Of a DNA stretch of 64,000 nt, positions 58,307 through 64,000 are shown piece by piece. The stretch spans positions 558,001 through 622,000 of the forward strand of contig CP166130.1 in NCBI GenBank assembly GCA_041228335.1, given 5' to 3'. This DNA comes from Alphaproteobacteria bacterium LSUCC0684. GTDB lineage: Bacteria; Pseudomonadota; Alphaproteobacteria; Puniceispirillales; UBA1172. The translations under genes and the position numbers were made by a program. The notes below the pieces were generated by a model. That model was not told the origin of the DNA. It did no database searches and worked only from the letters and a program-made list of their open reading frames with translations. Every line of letters starts with the position of its first letter. Positions within the stretch are counted from its first letter, which is position 1.

Positions 58307-59095
58307 CTATTCCGGCCTTATCCAAGGTGGATCCTGGCGGGCGAAAAAGGCGCTGATGCCAGCCCTGGTCTCCGGGCTTTCCCAGCAGTCCGCAAGTACG
58401 GTGACCGCCTGGTCGATATCCTTTTCAAGATTGCCGCCTTCCTGGGCGAGGATCAGGGCCTTTGCCCGTGCCATGGCATCAGGTGAGGCTTTCAGAATCA
58501 TTTCAACCTCACGGGAAATGGCTTCATCGAGTTGATCAATGGGGAGAGATTGTGAAACAAGCCCCAGTTTCTCCGCCCTTGCGGTATCCATGACGCTGCC
58601 GGTGATAAAGACCGACCGTGCCTTGCCATGGCCTATCCGGCGCAGGACAAAGGGCCCGATGGTTGCCGGGATGAGCCCGAGGCGGGTTTCGGTCAGCGCA
58701 AAGCGCAGGCCGGTTGCCGCAATAACGATATCCGAAATTGCCATCAGCCCGAGCCCGCCGCCATAGGCATTACCCTGAACACGCGCAATCACCGGAACGG
58801 GAAGGGTGTAGAACGCGGCCAGCATGTCAGCGAGCATCCGCGCCTGATGGATCTTTTCCTCCCTGCTGGCGTTGATCTGGGCTTGCATCCAGCCAAGGTC
58901 ACCGCCGGCGCAGAAACTCGGGCCGGATGACTGAAGAAGAACGGCCCGGGTTCCCGGATTGTCGCGCGCCTGACTTGCCGCTTCTGCCAATGCGCTGATC
59001 ATCGCCTGATCCATTGCGTGATGCTTGTCGGGCCGGTTGAGGGTAATGATCAGAAGCCCGCTTTCGTGAAGATCGGTCAGGATGGGTTCAGCCAT
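58307..59095 (-). CDS. liuC: Enoyl-CoA hydratase, probable methylglutaconyl-CoA hydratase
   Basis: This 262-aa crotonase has SGPSFCAGGDLGWMQAQINA near residue 59 (oxyanion hole), GNAYGGGLGLMAISDIVIA near 106 and the active-site region LTETRLGLIPATIGPFVLRR near 134. By context it hydrates 3-methylglutaconyl-CoA to HMG-CoA, between methylcrotonyl-CoA carboxylase and HMG-CoA lyase in leucine breakdown. Its start overlaps the lyase stop by eight bases. Confidence 0.88.
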   Translation of the reverse strand: MAEPILTDLHESGLLIITLNRPDKHHAMDQAMISALAEAASQARDNPGTRAVLLQSSGPSFCAGGDLGWMQAQINASREEKIHQARMLADMLAAFYTLPVPVIARVQGNAYGGGLGLMAISDIVIAATGLRFALTETRLGLIPATIGPFVLRRIGHGKARSVFITGSVMDTARAEKLGLVSQSLPIDQLDEAISREVEMILKASPDAMARAKALILAQEGGNLEKDIDQAVTVLADCWESPETRAGISAFFARQDPPWIRPE

Positions 59096-59969
59096 TGCCG
59101 TTGTCCTTGTCTTTTACCCCGAGGGTCCGGATAAATGCTTCGATTTCAGCCAGTATGGTCAGGTCAAGTCCGGTTGACCAGCCGATATTTTCAAGATGCC
59201 GGGCCAGCGCAAGGGTTGAGACATTGCCCTTGGCCCCGGGGGCATAGGGGCATCCACCAAGCCCGCCCACGGCGCTGTCAAAGCGGCGTAATCCATATTC
59301 AAGAGAGATGTCGATATTCGCGAATGCCTGGTTGCCGGTATCGTGATAGTGGCCGGCTAGACAAGACACCCCTGTTCTGGGGATGACGCAATCCAGCATG
59401 GCGGCGATGCGGTGAGGCGTGCCTGCCCCGATAGTATCGCCAAGAGAGATTTCATAGCAACCCATATCAAGAAGGGTTTCGGCGACATCCGCCACCGTTT
59501 CGGGCAATGTATCCCCGTCATAGGGGCAGGCGATCACGCAGGAGATATAGCCGCGGACCGGGATATTGTGCTCAGCGGCGGCACGGGTCACCGGATAAAA
59601 ACGATCGAGGCTTTCGGCGATGGAACAGTTGATGTTTTTCTGGCTGAAACCTTCGGAAGCGGCCCCGAAAATAGCGACTTCATCCGCGCCTGCGGCAAGG
59701 GCATCCTCAACGCCGCGGAGATTCGGGGTCAGCACCGCATAACGGAGATTTTCCTTACGCTTTATTCCGGCCATGACGGCGGCGGCATCGGCCATCTGCG
59801 GCACCCATTTCGGGGAGACAAAACTGGTCACCTCGATCCGGGAAAAACCGGCCTCGCTGAGGCGGTCAACAAGGCGGATCTTGTCTTCGGTGCGGATGAA
59901 AAGCGGCTCGTTCTGCAGGCCATCACGGGGGCCTACCTCAACCAGTTCCACCTTTCCACCTATCGTCAT
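59088..59969 (-). CDS. liuE: Hydroxymethylglutaryl-CoA lyase
   Basis: This 293-aa TIM-barrel lyase begins VELVEVGPRDGLQNEPLFI, the family opening with catalytic Arg-Asp. CYEISLGDTIGAGTPHRI and the metal-binding LAGHYHDTGNQAFANI follow. GGLGGCPYAPGAKGN carries the active-site cysteine. It splits HMG-CoA into acetoacetate and acetyl-CoA, the last step of leucine catabolism. It is coupled by four bases to the MCC alpha gene. Confidence 0.95.
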   Translation of the reverse strand: MTIGGKVELVEVGPRDGLQNEPLFIRTEDKIRLVDRLSEAGFSRIEVTSFVSPKWVPQMADAAAVMAGIKRKENLRYAVLTPNLRGVEDALAAGADEVAIFGAASEGFSQKNINCSIAESLDRFYPVTRAAAEHNIPVRGYISCVIACPYDGDTLPETVADVAETLLDMGCYEISLGDTIGAGTPHRIAAMLDCVIPRTGVSCLAGHYHDTGNQAFANIDISLEYGLRRFDSAVGGLGGCPYAPGAKGNVSTLALARHLENIGWSTGLDLTILAEIEAFIRTLGVKDKDNGNG

Positions 59970-61912
59970 GTTGTTTCCTTGAACGTGATCAGCACCTGGC
60001 TGTCCGCGACCGTATCACCAACCGCGCCGGTGACTTCATCTATTACCCCATCCCGCGGGGCGGTCAGGATATGTTCCATCTTCATGGCCTCAAGCGCAAT
60101 GAGCGCATCGCCGCTGGATACATGGTCGCCGGGCTTGACCGAGATGTGCCGGATCACGCCTGTCATCGGCGCGGTAACCTGACCTGCGTTCGGGCCCTCT
60201 CCTTGCTGATCAAGCCTGTCAATACGGGCAAAACACCAGATTTCACCGGCGAGATTGAAACTGACATGGCCGGGGCTGATTTCCGCCTCGACCTGCTGGC
60301 CATCCATCTTCAGCATATTCGGACCGGGCTGAATATCCTGAAAGGTGACGGGCCCTTCAGGGGTTGCAACCATCATGCCGCCATCATCAAGCGGTGTCAG
60401 TCGGCAGGGCAGGGTGTTCTCCCCGTAACGAAGAGCCAGATGGCTTGCCCCGGCGCCCCAGTGCCGCCAGCCGCAACGCGCCGTCCTCGATGTGAGGCCT
60501 GATGCTAGAAGCGCGGCAATCGCAATGATCTGAGGAGAAGGGCCAGGTGAAGAAAGCAGATCATCGCTCCGGTCAATCCAGCTGGTATCGATCCGCATGG
60601 CCGAAACATCCGGATGCCGACACAGCCGGCTGAGGAAGCCGAGATTGGTCGTCAGCCCATGGACATGAGTGCGGTTGAGCGCCGCGTCAAGCCGGGCAAG
60701 GGCAGATAAGCGTGTATCTTCATGGCTGATGATCTTGGCCACCATCGGATCGTAATAGGCTGAAACGCTGTCGCCATCCTCAATCGCGCTATCTGCCCGC
60801 ACGCTGCGGTGAAAGACAATCCGCTCAACCCGCCCGGGGCTTGGCAGGAAGTTGCGGGCCGGATCCTCGGCATAAAGGCGGGCCTCAATGGCGTGCCCGT
60901 TCAGGGTGATCTCCTCCTGGCGGCGGGGCAGAGGCTCACCTGAAGCAACGCGAAGCTGCCATTCGACAAGATCAATACCGGTCACGGCCTCGGTGACCGG
61001 ATGCTCGACCTGAAGCCGGGTGTTCATTTCCATGAACCAGAAACCGTCCGGTTTCAGCCCGTCTGTTCCGTCGGCGATGAACTCAACCGTCCCGGCGCCG
61101 ATATATCCGATGGCGCTGGCCGCGGTGATGGCGGTATCGGTCATCGCTTTACGCGTTGCGGCATCAATCCCCGGGGCGGGGGTTTCCTCAAGAACTTTCT
61201 GGTGCCGGCGTTGCAGGGTGCAATCCCGCTCAAAGAGATGGACGGTCTCACCATGGCTGTCGGCAAAGATCTGGACTTCGACATGCCGGGGACTTTCGAT
61301 GGCTTTTTCAAGCAGAACCTGATCGTCACCAAAACTGGCGGCAGATTCGCGCCGGGTTGCGGCGAGGGCTGAGGCGAAATCCTCCGGCCCTGCAACATGC
61401 CGCATGCCTTTGCCGCCCCCACCGGCGCGGGCCTTGATAAAGACGGGATAGCCGATCCGTGCTGCCTCGGCCTCAAGTCGCTCAAGGCTCTGGTCATCGC
61501 CATGGTAGCCCGGAACGGTGGGAACACCTGCATCAGCCATCAGTGACTTGGCGGCATCTTTCAGCCCCATTGCCCTTATGGCCGATGCTGGCGGGCCGAC
61601 AAAGATCAGCCCTGCTGCCGTAACGGCATCGACGAAATCAGCATTTTCGGAAAGAAATCCATAGCCGGGATGAACGGCATCGGCACCGCTCTCCCTTGCC
61701 GCGTTGAGGATTGCGCTGATGGAAAGATAGCTTTCCCTTGATGGCGGCGGGCCGATCCGTATTGCCTGATCCGCAAGCCGGACATGCCGGGCCGCACGAT
61801 CCGCATCCGAATAGACCGCGACGCATTCGATCCCCATCCGCCGGGCCGTGGCGATGATCCGGCAGGCGATCTCTCCCCGATTGGCGATGAGCAGGCGCTT
61901 GATCATGATCAC
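59966..61912 (-). CDS. liuD: Methylcrotonyl-CoA carboxylase biotin-containing (alpha) subunit
   Basis: This 648-aa protein combines a biotin carboxylase domain ([20 protein letters not shown] at the start; [17 protein letters not shown] loop; [16 protein letters not shown]) with a C-terminal biotinyl domain. The biotin-accepting lysine is in [14 protein letters not shown] near residue 613. It carboxylates biotin with ATP and bicarbonate for the beta subunit. The ATG overlaps the MCC beta stop. Propionyl- or geranyl-CoA carboxylase are excluded by the gene context. Confidence 0.93.
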   Translation of the reverse strand: MIMIKRLLIANRGEIACRIIATARRMGIECVAVYSDADRAARHVRLADQAIRIGPPPSRESYLSISAILNAARESGADAVHPGYGFLSENADFVDAVTAAGLIFVGPPASAIRAMGLKDAAKSLMADAGVPTVPGYHGDDQSLERLEAEAARIGYPVFIKARAGGGGKGMRHVAGPEDFASALAATRRESAASFGDDQVLLEKAIESPRHVEVQIFADSHGETVHLFERDCTLQRRHQKVLEETPAPGIDAATRKAMTDTAITAASAIGYIGAGTVEFIADGTDGLKPDGFWFMEMNTRLQVEHPVTEAVTGIDLVEWQLRVASGEPLPRRQEEITLNGHAIEARLYAEDPARNFLPSPGRVERIVFHRSVRADSAIEDGDSVSAYYDPMVAKIISHEDTRLSALARLDAALNRTHVHGLTTNLGFLSRLCRHPDVSAMRIDTSWIDRSDDLLSSPGPSPQIIAIAALLASGLTSRTARCGWRHWGAGASHLALRYGENTLPCRLTPLDDGGMMVATPEGPVTFQDIQPGPNMLKMDGQQVEAEISPGHVSFNLAGEIWCFARIDRLDQQGEGPNAGQVTAPMTGVIRHISVKPGDHVSSGDALIALEAMKMEHILTAPRDGVIDEVTGAVGDTVADSQVLITFKETT

Positions 61913-63513
61913 ATCCGGAAAACAGGGAAGACGGTATCCGCAACCGGTGCATTTGCCGCCGCCTGCAAGGACAAGGCCAGAACATCCCGCGTGCGGACGG
62001 GATCGATTATTCCGTCATCCCACAGCCGTGCCGAGGCATAAAGCGGGTCGGACTGGCGGTCGAACTGCTCAAGGACAGGTGACTTGATCGCGGCTTCGTC
62101 TTCATCGGACCAGCTCTCACCCCGGGCCTCGATCGCGCTTCGTTTCACCCGGGCCAGGACACCGGCGGCCTGTTCGCCGCCCATCACCGCGATCCGGGCA
62201 TTCGGCCACATCCACAGAAAGCGAGGGCCAAAGGCACGGCCGCACATGCCGTAATTCCCGGCCCCGTAAGAGCCGCCGATGATGACCGTGATCTTGGGGA
62301 CACTGGCGCAGCTGACCGCGGCGACAAGTTTGGCGCCATGCTTGGCGATACCTTCAGCCTCGTATTTCGAGCCGACCATGAAGCCGGTGATGTTCTGCAG
62401 AAAGACCAGCGGGATTTTCCGCTGGCAGCAAAGTTCGATGAAATGCGCACCCTTGGTTGAACTTTCCGAGAACAACACCCCGTTATTGGCAATGATCCCG
62501 ATCAGCCTGCCATCGATCCGGGCAAAACCGCAGACAAGGGTGGTGCCGTACACCGCCTTGAATTCATCAAAATCCGAACCATCCACAATGCGGGCGATGA
62601 CTTCGCGAATATCAAACGGTTTGCGGGAATCCGCCGGGATGATGGCCATGAGATCTTCGGGGTCAAGTTTGGGCGGCACCGGGGGGTTTTCAGGCTGGCG
62701 GCGCCCGGCCATGCCGAGATTGCGGATACACTGGCGGGCCAGCGCGAGCGCGTGGGTATCGTTTTCAGCCAGCATATCGGCAACGCCGGAAAGCCGGGCA
62801 TGGGTATCTCCGCCACCAAGCGTTTCGGCATCCACCTCCTCACCGGTGGCCTGTTTCACCAGCGGCGGGCCGGCAAGAAAGATCGTTCCCTGATTGCGGA
62901 CAATGATGGTCTGGTCGCTCATGGCCGGCACATAGGCGCCGCCGGCGGTGCAGGAGCCCATGACCACGGCGATCTGCGGGATACCCTTCGCGCTCATCCG
63001 TGCCTGATTGTAGAAGATCCGGCCGAAGTGATCGCGATCAGGGAAGACTTCATCCTGATTTGGCAGATTGGCGCCGCCGCTATCCACCAGATAGATGCAG
63101 GGCAGGCGGTTTTCTTCGGCGATTTCCTGGGCCCGGAGATGTTTTTTTACCGTCAAGGCATAATAGGTGCCGCCTTTTACCGTGGCATCGTTTGAGACAA
63201 TCATGCAATCCCGGCCTTCGACCGTGCCGATGCCGGCAATCATGCCGCCTGCGGGGATGGCTTCATCATAGACTTCATGGGCAGCAAAAAGACCGATTTC
63301 AAGGAAAGGGGAGCCGGGATCAAGAAGCGTGTCTATCCTGTCTCTCGGTAAAAGCTTGCCTCGCTTGAGATGGCGTTCGCGCGATTTTTCCGGCCCGCCA
63401 AGACAGATGACCTCGGCCAGTGCCTTGATGCGATCTACCTTCGCTTCCATGGCGGCCCGGTTCCCAGCGGCTTCCTCGCTATGTGGATCGAAGGAGGATT
63501 TCAGTTCGGTCAT
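61909..63513 (-). CDS. liuB: Methylcrotonyl-CoA carboxylase carboxyltransferase (beta) subunit
   Basis: This 534-aa protein has a two-part crotonase-like carboxyltransferase fold: [20 protein letters not shown] near residue 144, [20 protein letters not shown] near 186 and [19 protein letters not shown] near 412. [20 protein letters not shown] marks the MCC beta/PCC beta group. The nearby [16 protein letters not shown] is typical of MCC. It transfers the carboxyl group to 3-methylcrotonyl-CoA. The gene lies 12 bases after the dehydrogenase. Confidence 0.94.
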   Translation of the reverse strand: MTELKSSFDPHSEEAAGNRAAMEAKVDRIKALAEVICLGGPEKSRERHLKRGKLLPRDRIDTLLDPGSPFLEIGLFAAHEVYDEAIPAGGMIAGIGTVEGRDCMIVSNDATVKGGTYYALTVKKHLRAQEIAEENRLPCIYLVDSGGANLPNQDEVFPDRDHFGRIFYNQARMSAKGIPQIAVVMGSCTAGGAYVPAMSDQTIIVRNQGTIFLAGPPLVKQATGEEVDAETLGGGDTHARLSGVADMLAENDTHALALARQCIRNLGMAGRRQPENPPVPPKLDPEDLMAIIPADSRKPFDIREVIARIVDGSDFDEFKAVYGTTLVCGFARIDGRLIGIIANNGVLFSESSTKGAHFIELCCQRKIPLVFLQNITGFMVGSKYEAEGIAKHGAKLVAAVSCASVPKITVIIGGSYGAGNYGMCGRAFGPRFLWMWPNARIAVMGGEQAAGVLARVKRSAIEARGESWSDEDEAAIKSPVLEQFDRQSDPLYASARLWDDGIIDPVRTRDVLALSLQAAANAPVADTVFPVFRM

Positions 63514-63525
63514 GGCGATATTCTG

Positions 63526-64000
63526 TCAGGCGGTTTCAGCAAAAAGTTCACGGCCGATGAGCATTCGGCGGATTTCAGACGTGCCCGCCCCGATCTCATA
63601 GAGTTTGGCATCCCTCAGCAGGCGTCCGGTAGCGTAATCGTTGATATAGCCGTTGCCGCCAAGGCACTGGATGGCCTCAAGCGCAATCTGGGTTGCCTTT
63701 TCCGCCGCATAGAGGATGCAGCCGGCTGAATCCTTTCGTGTTGTCTCGCCGCGATCACAGGCAGCCGCGACTGCATAGACATAGGCCCGGCAGGCGTTCA
63801 TGGTGGTATACATATCCGCCAGCTTCCCCTGCATCAGCTGAAACGTGCCGATGGCCTGGCCGAACTGTTCGCGTTCATGAACATAGGGCATGACGATATC
63901 CATCGCCGCCGCCATGATGCCGATTGGACCTGCGGCCAGCACAACACGTTCATAATCAAGCCCTGACATGAGAACATGGACGCCTTTGCCTTCTTCGCCT
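63526..64000 (-). CDS. liuA: Isovaleryl-CoA dehydrogenase (3' part; start outside window)
   Basis: The open frame runs from the window edge ([19 protein letters not shown]) to a stop at 63526 and encodes the C-terminal half of an acyl-CoA dehydrogenase. [40 protein letters not shown] and [17 protein letters not shown] are present. [14 protein letters not shown] holds a glutamate in the position of the catalytic base typical of isovaleryl-CoA dehydrogenase. It oxidises isovaleryl-CoA with FAD and passes electrons to ETF. It heads the visible part of the liu operon. Confidence 0.9.
   Translation of the reverse strand, partial: GEEGKGVHVLMSGLDYERVVLAAGPIGIMAAAMDIVMPYVHEREQFGQAIGTFQLMQGKLADMYTTMNACRAYVYAVAAACDRGETTRKDSAGCILYAAEKATQIALEAIQCLGGNGYINDYATGRLLRDAKLYEIGAGTSEIRRMLIGRELFAETA

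Overview
The window comes from an alphaproteobacterium. The main evidence is a System I cytochrome c maturation operon, a leucine/isovalerate (liu) operon, Cox-type molybdenum hydroxylases and dense ATGA-coupled operons. A marine SAR116-like organism would fit the mix of CoxL-type enzymes, a TMAO/DMSO-type reductase and TauE exporters, but that is inference and the lineage is not proven. Most of the sequence is moderately GC-rich. The stretch from about 49.6 to 56.4 kb is strikingly AT-rich and foreign.

Layout. (1) 1-5960: a cox-like gene set: a MoxR/CoxD ATPase running off the left edge, divergent coxS-coxL-coxM, then coxG and a proline-racemase-superfamily gene. CoxL carries the form II active-site motif AYRGAGR, so the substrate need not be CO. 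(2) 6065-16498: a DMT exporter, the ccmCDEFGHI operon, a MetE-core methyltransferase-like protein, an ArsC-like reductase, a small winged-helix plus membrane-protein pair, VanZ and TauE. (3) 16761-22669: a cytoplasmic biotin/TMAO-sulfoxide-reductase-like molybdoenzyme, small periplasmic proteins, a YtoQ protein and a GNAT/ATP-grasp fusion. (4) 22670-29861: a scar of a type III restriction Res gene, then a GntR-regulated cassette (ADP-ribosylglycohydrolase, PfkB kinase, polyamine-type ABC transporter), then a scar of an IS3-type transposase.

(5) 29955-49573: a large catabolic island. I read it as nicotinamide/nicotinate degradation through the reductive 6-hydroxynicotinate route: nicotinamidase, a fused Fe-S/Mo hydroxylase plus FAD subunit, 6-hydroxynicotinate reductase, UPF0280 and 'amino acid synthesis' family proteins, a MarR regulator, a complete branched-chain-type ABC transporter, a polytopic membrane protein, HyuA/HyuB and a ferredoxin-NADP reductase. 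No classical enamidase is present, and HyuAB could open the lactam instead. Five copies of a shared motif (about RTTYGTRTRCMAAYRA) lie in front of the transcription units and are good candidates for the MarR operator.

(6) 49767-56474: a 6.7-kb integrative element in the 3' end of tRNA-Thr(UGU). It encodes a tyrosine integrase, a protein with family-A-polymerase-like motifs A and C, a UDG-fold-like protein, a PD-(D/E)XK-like protein and small unknowns. The polymerase module is bounded by 405-bp inverted repeats with no difference visible. The integrase module is bounded by 72-bp inverted repeats. All arms end in the same 14-bp tRNA-derived core. The combination of polymerase, UDG, integrase and tRNA site recalls pipolins, but with a different polymerase family, and this is the best candidate for an undescribed system. 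(7) 56743-64000: a thioesterase, an AbrB-type membrane protein and the leucine catabolic operon (isovaleryl-CoA dehydrogenase, MCC beta, MCC alpha, HMG-CoA lyase, enoyl-CoA hydratase), with the dehydrogenase running off the right edge.
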